Below are positions 35,101-42,042 of a stretch of DNA of 44,386 nt, piece by piece (the stretch's first letter is position 1; each line of letters begins with the position of its first letter). The notes below the pieces were generated by a model, which ran no database searches, was not told where the DNA came from, and saw nothing but the letters and a program-made list of their open reading frames with translations. The stretch is from Bacteroidales bacterium (lineage in GTDB: Bacteria; Bacteroidota; Bacteroidia; Bacteroidales; Marinilabiliaceae), in assembly GCA_017417385.1 (NCBI GenBank), contig JAFPZF010000016.1, positions 1 to 44,386 of the forward strand, in the 5' to 3' direction. Made by a program: the position numbers and the translations under genes.

Positions 35101-35245
35101 CTTTCATGAGTTCATCAAGTGGAAGTTCAGACAGCTCGTCTGTCGTCATTGAGAGTATCTGCTCTCTTGTTAGGCTATTATCTTGTGCATTTGCATTGGT
35201 AAGGCATAACGCTGCAAGAAACAATCCAACTAATGATTTTTTCAT
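32153..35245 (-). CDS. TonB-dependent outer-membrane receptor
   Basis: A 1030-residue outer-membrane active transporter. A signal peptide (about 1-20, ending ALCLTNANAQ) precedes a helical segment (about 22-75). The plug domain follows (about 75-200) with PLATTVITRDELRTYGATTIE, IPGMIVQQ, MLVDG-like LLMVDGRIVNN, and VERIEVVRGACSALYGMNAV. A long beta-barrel runs to the terminal aromatic, MYSVGLNFGF. The plug resembles colicin-receptor/FepA-type receptors, and the N-terminal carboxypeptidase-like domain of SusC proteins is missing. No SusD partner gene is adjacent. The start is the ATG at 35245; a TTG six bases upstream is in frame. The ligand is unknown. Confidence 0.92.
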   Translation of the reverse strand: MKKSLVGLFLAALCLTNANAQDNSLTREQILSMTTDELSELPLDELMKAVETLGVSSVDELFALIMNKNVSSASKSEENSFTSPLATTVITRDELRTYGATTIEDAFRLIPGMIVQQKFNGVYDIHMRGLNNLPDNNSLLYTENNNTLLMVDGRIVNNYITGAMQMERLPISIEDVERIEVVRGACSALYGMNAVNGVINIITEKPSSSSKLVSGSFQMGNQNTYTADLAFRKSINDKWSYGVTFNMQHRGRPNDKVWIAPSEGIYVANNQTSYRELLGVDPGMTTEERKELIAKNAKQVELMGSYSVDEMSRMIKVVSAYDYAGDYEYKPYFYRMNEENTSVYDIFSDSDVARKNFGINGYLRFAPSKDVTIDLTGGYQNSFINTTPMMQYSYVMIGQTSKTGYLSLDARIKDFHFMGSFSGGPQNLAKGIAGFKTSGDNLNIQADYDINLGESFLVRPSIAYQHLYYKDYESTSNGVKQTGFFNDDASLSTIAPSLRLDYHSNGWRVIGGIRGDKTSAPDKWNVSWQGVVAKELNEKNFIRAVYGKSFRAPNMINTATSYVWDRRGLDGPDRLKYIGSTDADLMSIDNIELGYRWQPTPAILLDAEVYYSQSKDYGALMSTSSVYSLTPETFATNLGILMTEYAAEVEKYADDEWINPDTDLLVSNRVAEMMNGQVTSYSNIGYQNLPYKVKQLGLSLNLDWIISSKLIFKVNANVQKTMVDSYYDYNQNIEITKQVDDARYNTVSALEKLYGGVLDNGQGYLNAAFGKAYMDDFKAKYDYDNWDKTPDSEGNYTWDKHSFLEVLQNAYLNGETDENGNAHIEFTKTDGTKVVYDGMPLSLMYGLLYKVHQVKDSKGNVTYEVGESEAAVQETQNGLRHKSTPAVYGMVGLVYKPIKELTISAYGNYMHHRTYSTTYSHLFQDLAKDRLDNYTSDEIDWGDDADEDWVKEWVEWNDGLLVDAKKYMALAKKTSTVRSKFSLNLRVGYNPTSNIELFINAQNLLNNDEREFVYTDKIGGMYSVGLNFGF

Positions 35246-35525
35246 CAGCAATAGTTAGTTAAGTTTGCTCGCTTTTACGATTGTCTATGGTCATGGTTTC
35301 ACGCTTTAGTATTATTAACCATTATTTATCCTTGATAAATATTCGTTGTCTGTTTGTATCCCTCTGCTTGGAATTTTCGTCTATTCTGTGTGCTTCCGAA
35401 AGTCTTGGTACGTATGTGCGCAAGTCCAAAATAATGTGTAACTTAGTAGCTGAAAAGTGCCGTGTTCCCGGCCTCCTTTTCGTCAATTCCCTATGTTTTA
35501 CTCTTACACTATGTTTACGAGGATA

Positions 35526-37148
35526 ATGATAAAAAGTGTTTTATTGTCGATGGGCGCATGCTGCCTGATGCTTTCGGCTGCCGCCCAAGAGTCTTTTAGG
35601 ATTCCTGTCTCTGAGGACCACGAGAAGATGCAGACTGGGGCCTACGAACCAACGTGGCAGTCTCTCGAGACTCACGAGACTCCCGAATGGTTTAAGAATG
35701 TGAAGTTCGGAATCTGGGCGCATTGGGGCCCTCAGTGCGTCGAGGGTAGCGGAGACTGGATGGCGAGAAAGCTCTACATTGAGGGCAGTGAGCAGTATAA
35801 GTACCATGTCGAGCACTACGGACATCCGTCTGAGTTCGGATTTAAGGACGTGCTGCCGCTCTTTAAGGCGGAAAAGTGGGACCCGGAGAAGCTTGTCGAG
35901 CGCTATAAGAGGCTTGGCGCTCAGTATTTCTTTGTCCTCGCCAACCATCATGACAACTACGACCTCTGGGACTCGAAGTATCAGGAGTGGAACTCTGTGA
36001 ATATCGGCCCGAAGAGGGATATCCTCGAGGGTTGGGCGAAGGCGGCGAAGAAGTATGGTCTGCCTCTCGGCCTCTCTTTCCACGCCGACCACGCCTGGAC
36101 TTGGTACGAGCCGGCTCAGCGCTACGACCTCGAGGGCGACAAGGCTGGTGTCTTCTATGACGGCAATCTTACTAAGGAGGACGGAAAGGGTAAATGGTGG
36201 GACGGTCTCGACCCACAGATGCTCTACCGTCAGAACCACCCGATGAGCAAGGGCTCTTGGGAGACGCGCAAGATTCATCAGCAGTGGGACTGGTCTAACG
36301 GCGCCTGCCCCCCGTCTGCCGAATTCGTCACTAACTTCTACGACAGGACTCTCGACGCTATTAATAGATATGAGCCTGACCTGATTTACTTCGACGTCAC
36401 TGTACTGCCATTCTACCCCTTGAGCGACTGCGGACTGAAGATTGCTACGCATCTCTACAACAAGAATCCTCGTGGCATCGTCTTCGGTAAGATTCTCTCC
36501 GAAGAACAGAAGAAGGCCCTGACGTGGGATGTCGAGAGGGGCGCTCCGAGCGGAATGGTCGAGGACGCCTGGCAGACCTGCAACTGCATCGGCGACTGGC
36601 ATTACAATACGGGTGTGTATGAGAAGGGTGGATACAAGAGTGCCGCTTTCGTCATCAAGCAGCTCGTCGACGTAGTCTCAAAAAATGGTAGGCTGCTCCT
36701 TTCGGTCCCCTTGAGAGCCGACGGCACCTATGACGAGAAGGAGGCGGCAATCCTTGACGACATCGAGGCCTGGATGAACCAGAACAAGGAGAGTATCTTC
36801 GGCACTACTCCCTGGGTGAAGTTCGGTGAGGGACCGATTGCTGGCAAAAATATCAAGATGAATGCTCAGGGCTTCAACGATGGGCAGTACAATAATATTG
36901 ACTGTCAGGACATCCGTTTCAATCAGACGGCGAAGTATCTCTACGCGACCCCTATGGGCTGGCCTGCCGATGGTAAGATTGTTATCCGTAGTCTCGCTAA
37001 GGGTAACCCTGATTTCAAGAAGAGTATCAGTAGTGTCTACCTGCTCGGCTATGGAAAGCTCAAGGCGAAGCAGACTGAAGAGGGGCTCCTCATCACGCTC
37101 CCGAAGCCCTGCAACGAGATCGTCCCTGTCCTGAGGATTACGAAATAG
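35526..37148 (+). CDS. GH29 alpha-L-fucosidase
   Basis: A secreted glycoside hydrolase of 540 residues that should remove alpha-L-fucose from glycans. The signal peptide is MIKSVLLSMGACCLMLSAAA. The catalytic TIM barrel shows the family pattern: VKFGIWAHWGPQ (His67), FFVLANHHDNYDLWDS (His141-His142), LSFHADHAWTW, and DLIYFDV with Asp290 as the likely nucleophile. MVEDAWQTCNCIGDWHY lies near the acid/base region. KHHD of most family members is NHHD here. In-frame ATGs exist at 35457, 35493 and 35511, but only 35526 gives a clean signal peptide. Its codon use (ATT/ATC for Ile) differs from the ATA-rich genes upstream in the window. Confidence 0.88.
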   Translation: MIKSVLLSMGACCLMLSAAAQESFRIPVSEDHEKMQTGAYEPTWQSLETHETPEWFKNVKFGIWAHWGPQCVEGSGDWMARKLYIEGSEQYKYHVEHYGHPSEFGFKDVLPLFKAEKWDPEKLVERYKRLGAQYFFVLANHHDNYDLWDSKYQEWNSVNIGPKRDILEGWAKAAKKYGLPLGLSFHADHAWTWYEPAQRYDLEGDKAGVFYDGNLTKEDGKGKWWDGLDPQMLYRQNHPMSKGSWETRKIHQQWDWSNGACPPSAEFVTNFYDRTLDAINRYEPDLIYFDVTVLPFYPLSDCGLKIATHLYNKNPRGIVFGKILSEEQKKALTWDVERGAPSGMVEDAWQTCNCIGDWHYNTGVYEKGGYKSAAFVIKQLVDVVSKNGRLLLSVPLRADGTYDEKEAAILDDIEAWMNQNKESIFGTTPWVKFGEGPIAGKNIKMNAQGFNDGQYNNIDCQDIRFNQTAKYLYATPMGWPADGKIVIRSLAKGNPDFKKSISSVYLLGYGKLKAKQTEEGLLITLPKPCNEIVPVLRITK

Positions 37149-37169
37149 GGTAGGGTGTTCTATTTCTGT

Positions 37170-37220
37170 GGCGACTGGAGACGGGACCTGAATGGTTTCC
37201 ACCTCCAGTCGCCTTTTTTT
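37170..37220 (+). terminator. Rho-independent terminator of the fucosidase gene
   Basis: GGCGACTGGAG (37170-37180) pairs with CTCCAGTCGCC (37203-37213), with further pairing inside (GGGACC with GGTTTCC). A run of seven T follows directly. It lies 21 bases after the stop codon. Confidence 0.92.
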
Positions 37221-37234
37221 CTCCCTTCCTCTGC

Positions 37235-37417
37235 TTAGATATACCTTGATAGCTTCTCCCCGAGCCATCCGATTCTCTCGTAGGTGACGAGTCTGCACAG
37301 CTTGTCAGACACTCTCCCGAACTTTCGATAGAGGAAGTTGAACGTCAGGTACGCAAGCCACTGGCGCCCCCCCCGTGTCTCCCTACTTATACACTCCCGA
37401 CTCCGTCCCGTCTTCAT
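37235..37417 (-). pseudogene. C-terminal gene remnant next to a G8 tract
   Basis: A - strand frame with no credible start encodes about 45 well-formed residues, from QWLAYLTFNFLYRKFGRVSD to GEKLSRYI, ending at a TAA at 37235. The pattern of aromatic and basic residues looks like the end of a real protein, not an antisense shadow, since nothing is coded on the + strand here. Upstream it runs through eight G (C8 on + at 37367-37374) into the end of the fibronectin-like gene, in a different frame. It could be the tail of a gene whose front was lost when the neighbouring operon arrived. I cannot name the family. Confidence 0.4.
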
Positions 37418-39395
37418 ACACTATCTTCACAGCATACGTGTACTTCTTGCCAACCCTGACATCCTTGTCCGTATAGCTCCGTTCTGCTGTCTCTGCAACT
37501 CTTTGCAATTGCCCATCTCCCTCGGCCCTGTACACTATGAACTCAGATATGCTTCGGCTGGTGGTTACACTCCACGTCACCTTGTTGCCGTCAACAGACT
37601 TTTGGCATCGTATCTTCACCTTGTCTACAACCACTTCGTCTGTGTGGTAGTATGCCGATGAGAGGCACGAGATGTTGCCCGAGCGGTCTTGCGCAACGAT
37701 GGCGTATATATAGTCTAGTCCACCGCCAGCTGTCTTGTCGTCATACGTATTCTGTGCGTCGTTGAAGATGGCTATGGTGTCGTACTGCTCTGCTTTAGGC
37801 TCTTTGCGTAGCAGATAGTGATGCGCCACGTCGTCGCTACTGCTACATATCCACTGGAGCGACGGCCGTCCGCGTTTTTGCTCAATTGGCTTCATCACTG
37901 GCGCTACGGGCGCAATAGTATCGGGGCGCATAAGTACAAGCGTTTTCGATGGCGCTGAATGGTTGTCACGCTTGTCGATGGCTCGCACCTGATAGAAAAT
38001 CTCGTGGGTGAGCGTATTGAGGTTGACTTTGTGCCTAAATACGGTGTCGGTCAGCATTGTGGTGGTGAGGAGCGAATACTCATTATCGTCCTTCGTGTTG
38101 GCAGTGTAGACTCTATAGCCAGCGAGGTCGCTTTCGTTGTTCGATCTCCATCTGATGGTAGCTATACCAGTGGTATCAATTTCGCCTTTGAGAGCTACGG
38201 GGGCTATGGGCGGAAAACTATCCACAAGCGCTGCATAACTAACTGTCGGCATGAGGTTCTCGCGCTCCGTGTTGTAGACCGATACCTTGTAGTAGTTTGT
38301 TATGCCCGGCATTCGGTCCACGAAACTTCTCTGCTGCGGGTCGTTGCCATCGAATATCTTCTTCAGGCGACTCTTCGGCCCGCTCTGCCTATACACTCTG
38401 AAACCCTCAGCTGAGTTGTTTAGGCTGTCGGGGAACGCCCATTCTATCTCTATTCTGTTGTTGTCCACCGCCTCGCAATGTGTTATGTATGGCATCACGG
38501 TGAGCGGCATAGCTCCATGACCTTCGTCGGAGATGGCTGGCTCACTCTTGCGTCCGAAGCTGTCAGTGCCAAATACTCGATAGATTATCTGTGTACTATT
38601 GTCGGGCAGTGTGTCGCGCCTGAACAGTGTCGAGTTCTTTGTGTCTGTTTGCGCAATATTTATGGTCGGAGCATCGGAGAGTTGCACGAAGGTCTTGCCG
38701 CCATCTGCCGAGCGCTCGATGAAGTACGACGTGTAGGCACCTCTGAGTATACTGAGGTCCACAGATATGTCCGCAATCTTGTTGCCCCACTTCACCTCAG
38801 GCTTTGGTATGCGACGCATCGGCGTTGGCGTGGCTGCGTTCAGGAATACCATGGCCGTATCTTGCGCAGTGGTGTCGTTGACGTAGACTTTGTATAGGTA
38901 TTTCTCGTCCTTGCTTATCGCCTTGTCGGTATACGACAGCCCCGAAAGCCAAGCTACGTCCACACTCATATCGGCGGCATAGAGTGCGAACGAGAATTTC
39001 TGCTGCTTGCGTTGGTGTATCTGATATGCCGCCTTGGGCGAGAGCACACCGACGTTCTCATCTTCGCCATAAATACACTCGGCTGCTATGGCCGCATATT
39101 TTTCCTCTGCAAATGGCTCCCAGTCCTCCAATGGTGCTGGCGTGAACGCTCCGCCAAGTACCTTATGTTCCTTGGCGATGTCCTCTGGCGACAGTATCTC
39201 GTCGCCTCGCATGATGGTGTATCGCTCAATGACGTAGCCCTTCTTGATGCCCGCCTGCCACGTGTCGTAATTAGCTGGAGCCCAACGCAGGTCTATCTTT
39301 CCTTCGCCTACGCAGCCCTGCATCTTAGTCTCATATCTCTGTGCCGATGCCACTGTAGCAAGCATCAGCAACATCGCTATTATTGCCATCCTCAT
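37383..39395 (-). CDS. Secreted protein with fibronectin type III-like repeats
   Basis: A 670-residue exported protein: signal peptide to about residue 18 (MLLMLATVASAQ), then an N-terminal domain of about 170 residues. Several fibronectin-III-like beta-sandwich units follow, recognisable from repeated endings such as KYLYKVYVND, IIYRVFGTDSFGRKSEPAIS, NYYKVSVYNTERENL, IFYQVRAIDKRDNHSAPSK, YIYAIVAQDRSGNISCLSS and KYTYAVKIVYEDGTESG. No catalytic motif is seen. It follows the beta-barrel gene with a four-base ATGA overlap, so the two are coupled and probably made in fixed ratio, as a barrel and its periplasmic or surface partner. Last gene of the accessory operon. Confidence 0.82.
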   Translation of the reverse strand: MRMAIIAMLLMLATVASAQRYETKMQGCVGEGKIDLRWAPANYDTWQAGIKKGYVIERYTIMRGDEILSPEDIAKEHKVLGGAFTPAPLEDWEPFAEEKYAAIAAECIYGEDENVGVLSPKAAYQIHQRKQQKFSFALYAADMSVDVAWLSGLSYTDKAISKDEKYLYKVYVNDTTAQDTAMVFLNAATPTPMRRIPKPEVKWGNKIADISVDLSILRGAYTSYFIERSADGGKTFVQLSDAPTINIAQTDTKNSTLFRRDTLPDNSTQIIYRVFGTDSFGRKSEPAISDEGHGAMPLTVMPYITHCEAVDNNRIEIEWAFPDSLNNSAEGFRVYRQSGPKSRLKKIFDGNDPQQRSFVDRMPGITNYYKVSVYNTERENLMPTVSYAALVDSFPPIAPVALKGEIDTTGIATIRWRSNNESDLAGYRVYTANTKDDNEYSLLTTTMLTDTVFRHKVNLNTLTHEIFYQVRAIDKRDNHSAPSKTLVLMRPDTIAPVAPVMKPIEQKRGRPSLQWICSSSDDVAHHYLLRKEPKAEQYDTIAIFNDAQNTYDDKTAGGGLDYIYAIVAQDRSGNISCLSSAYYHTDEVVVDKVKIRCQKSVDGNKVTWSVTTSRSISEFIVYRAEGDGQLQRVAETAERSYTDKDVRVGKKYTYAVKIVYEDGTESGVYK

Positions 39396-41104
39396 GCCTT
39401 TACCTCCTCTCTTGCCACCCTGCGTTTAATGGAATATCCGAGCGACAAATTGTATGTAACGTTCGCAGTATACTGCGTGCCTTTGTTGTTTGAGTTGTTG
39501 TTGAGTGCCGTGAGACTGCAATTGAGCGAATGGTATTTCAGGAATGGGTACGACAGCGAAAGTCTGGCGTTCACTATGTGGTAGTCGGTTGCTGCATCGA
39601 CCATGCTGTAATTGACCGAGACGTTCGTCCGTAGCTTCTGCACTATCGGCACACCTGCCGATGCTATCAGAGTCAGCACATTGCTCTCCGTCTCGGGTGT
39701 CTTGTTGATGTTGTAGTTAGCCCCGAACGACCCCGTCAGCTTGGTCGGCGTGTGCGATGCCTGATAGTTGGCGTTGATGTTATGCAGTCTGTTGCTGACG
39801 AACCGCTGGCTGTAGTCCTGATCATGCGTGGCTTTCTGGTATGTATAGCTGCTGCTAATGCTCTGCGCAAGTCGATCCTTGTCGCCAAAGCGGTAATTGA
39901 CATTGCCCGATGCGCTGAAGTTGAGCTCCGTGAAGCTCAGCGTGTCGAGGTTCTGATACTGCGTGGTCTGCGTCACTTGCTCCAAAATGTCTTTTATATG
40001 TGCGTACGACTGCACGTTCGACACAGAGACGCCGAATGACCATTTTTCGCTTGGTGTGGCATTGACGTTCACCGAGTAGATGAGTTGCGAGTTGGTATTG
40101 ACCTCCTGATTATTGAGGTTGTCGCGCTGCCAGCCCACGTTGGTGCTAAGGCTCACCTTCTGCGCTATGTCCAAGGAGAAGTTGGCGGTTATGTTCTCGA
40201 AATTGTTGGTGTTGTAGTACGATGCAAACGACTTGTAGAACGGTGACACGCGCTCGTAGGTCGCGCCGATACTGCCTATTTCAAACGCCTGACTTACGGA
40301 TACTTTGCCAGCCGTATGGCGCGATATGTCGGTATTCTCCTCGAAGAATCCGCTCGTATGCCCGAGCGAGTCGGCTTTGCAATTAGCGTTGATCATGCTC
40401 ACCGCATATTCTCCCTCTATCGTCGTTCGCTCAAAAGGTCTGAAGACTGCCGATATGCTGCCTACGAGGTTGCTTTGCGGTGCTACGTACGTAGTATCGA
40501 CACCCTCGGCGAATGTTAGTGAACTTGCATCGTCTTTGCATACAGACACGTTGGCAAGTAGCGACCACCTCTCGCCTTTATATCCACCCATGAGACCGCC
40601 GCCCATGCGTTTGTATATCGGTTCCGTGTTTATGCTGTCGCGCGGTACTGCCTTGTTGAGCCTGCCGAAGAAAGCAGAGAACTGCCACGGCATCTCGTCT
40701 GGCGTTAGCTCTACGCCGCCACCGAGGAAATCGTGCCCCGCCATGGTGTATGTCGAGAAGGTCATCTGTGAATAGCCGATATGTAGCTTCACCCATTTGT
40801 ACGACGGTGTGAGCGAGAAGCGATTGAACGGATACGTAACAGTAGAACTCAGCGTATTGTTTGTATATGCGAACGATATTGGCAAACTGACCGCTCCATA
40901 TAGTGTGGTGTTCAAATTCCCCGAAATATAGTACGAGTACGTTGGCACTTGCCTCGCGCTATCCTTTGGCCAAGTGAAGATATTGCTCCACGTAACGCCG
41001 CCACTCCATGCCACAGGATCGGCTTTGGTGAGCTGTTCAATGCCTTGGGCGGAGGAGAAGATGACAACTATTAGGGAAATAACTATCGCTACAACTCGTT
41101 TCAT
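39392..41104 (-). CDS. Outer-membrane beta-barrel protein, accessory operon
   Basis: A 570-residue protein with a signal peptide (about 1-19, VISLIVVIFSSAQG). Nearly the whole length consists of alternating polar/aromatic strands, such as YSYYISGNLNTTLYGAVSLP, GSIGATYERVSPFYKSFASY and QYTANVTYNLSLGYSIKRR. That is the pattern of a large outer-membrane beta-barrel. There is no TonB plug or TonB box. Its start shares one base with the stop of the membrane-protein gene upstream (TAATG), and its end overlaps the fibronectin-like gene. It may act as the outer-membrane part of an export or display system for the metallopeptidase protein; that is inference. Confidence 0.8.
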   Translation of the reverse strand: MKRVVAIVISLIVVIFSSAQGIEQLTKADPVAWSGGVTWSNIFTWPKDSARQVPTYSYYISGNLNTTLYGAVSLPISFAYTNNTLSSTVTYPFNRFSLTPSYKWVKLHIGYSQMTFSTYTMAGHDFLGGGVELTPDEMPWQFSAFFGRLNKAVPRDSINTEPIYKRMGGGLMGGYKGERWSLLANVSVCKDDASSLTFAEGVDTTYVAPQSNLVGSISAVFRPFERTTIEGEYAVSMINANCKADSLGHTSGFFEENTDISRHTAGKVSVSQAFEIGSIGATYERVSPFYKSFASYYNTNNFENITANFSLDIAQKVSLSTNVGWQRDNLNNQEVNTNSQLIYSVNVNATPSEKWSFGVSVSNVQSYAHIKDILEQVTQTTQYQNLDTLSFTELNFSASGNVNYRFGDKDRLAQSISSSYTYQKATHDQDYSQRFVSNRLHNINANYQASHTPTKLTGSFGANYNINKTPETESNVLTLIASAGVPIVQKLRTNVSVNYSMVDAATDYHIVNARLSLSYPFLKYHSLNCSLTALNNNSNNKGTQYTANVTYNLSLGYSIKRRVAREEVKA

Positions 41105-42042
41105 TATCGGTTCTTTTCTATCAGTCTGACTGGGGTTTTATATTTTTCTATATCTGCGGGCGTTGGCTGCCAATCGAGGACATCGACGGTTTTCGTTTTG
41201 CCTTCGGTCAACTTTATCATGACGGGGGCTCCAACACTTAGGGATTCATATTCTTCTCTATCGCTCTTAAGAATACCCCTTACTCTGATGAAACTTGTTT
41301 CCATCTTATCGTTAATTCGGAGTTTTGCATAGTAGATTATCGAATGCTTTCTTTGTTTGTTGTCATCTACAGATTTCTTAGATATAACCGTGGCTATCAT
41401 TAGATATGATTTGTTTTCATCTATATATGAACTCCTATCATTTTCGCACTTCTCAATATCTTGTATGGACGGGTGTGTTTTCTTCACTCTTGATATGTTT
41501 CGGTTAATATCTGAGACATTAATGATTATCGTATCATTTTCATTAATACGTTCAAAAGTTTCCTTTGTTACATATACAGGATGGTCACAAACCGTTTTTG
41601 ATGTTACGTACAAATAGTATACATGTTCTGTCGAATGGCTATATTTCCATTCGTTTTCCTTTTTGATTCTGACTACTGTTACTTCGTCGAAGTTTTTTGA
41701 CCATAATATCTTTGTGGTAATCATACTTATAGGTATGGGCAAACACCATGCTATAGTTAATGCAATCAAAGGCAAACACAACAAAATGATCCAACTGTGT
41801 TTCTTTTCAGAGCAAACAGAGGGCACGATGACTATCACACAGGCTCCTGTCACCGCTTGAGAACAACCTGAAAAAATCCACAACCATTCATTGTAATACC
41901 CACCTCTCAGTAAATATAATGGTTCAATCAGATTGACAATCAACACTAAAAATACAAGTAGGGAGATAATTAACGTTTTGTGTTGCGACTTCTCTATAGT
42001 ATCAAATATATCCATTTGATTTTTTTTATTCAATGTTTTCAT
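41104..42042 (-). CDS. Membrane protein next to the metallopeptidase gene; candidate immunity protein
   Basis: A 312-residue protein, counted from an ATG at 42042. About three hydrophobic segments lie in the first 120 residues (LIISLLVFLVLIVNLIEPLY, VTGACVIVIVPSV, IILLCLPLIALTIAWCLPIP), followed by a soluble domain of about 190 residues. Other starts are 42063 and 42015; the last would remove the overlap with the upstream gene, which ends at 42026. I recognise no family. The gene is markedly AT-rich, like the metallopeptidase gene. A small membrane protein directly after a toxin-like gene is a common place for an immunity protein, so that is suggested but not shown. Confidence 0.65.
   Translation of the reverse strand: MKTLNKKNQMDIFDTIEKSQHKTLIISLLVFLVLIVNLIEPLYLLRGGYYNEWLWIFSGCSQAVTGACVIVIVPSVCSEKKHSWIILLCLPLIALTIAWCLPIPISMITTKILWSKNFDEVTVVRIKKENEWKYSHSTEHVYYLYVTSKTVCDHPVYVTKETFERINENDTIIINVSDINRNISRVKKTHPSIQDIEKCENDRSSYIDENKSYLMIATVISKKSVDDNKQRKHSIIYYAKLRINDKMETSFIRVRGILKSDREEYESLSVGAPVMIKLTEGKTKTVDVLDWQPTPADIEKYKTPVRLIEKNR

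Noticed and set aside
35246-35525. Cobalamin or other riboswitch upstream of the TonB-dependent receptor
   Set aside because: No B12-box or long conserved fold could be found in the 280-base divergent region; only AT-rich sequence without a clear promoter match is seen.
35541-36602. A 353-codon - strand frame opposite the fucosidase
   Set aside because: It mirrors the fucosidase reading frame and has no domain of its own.
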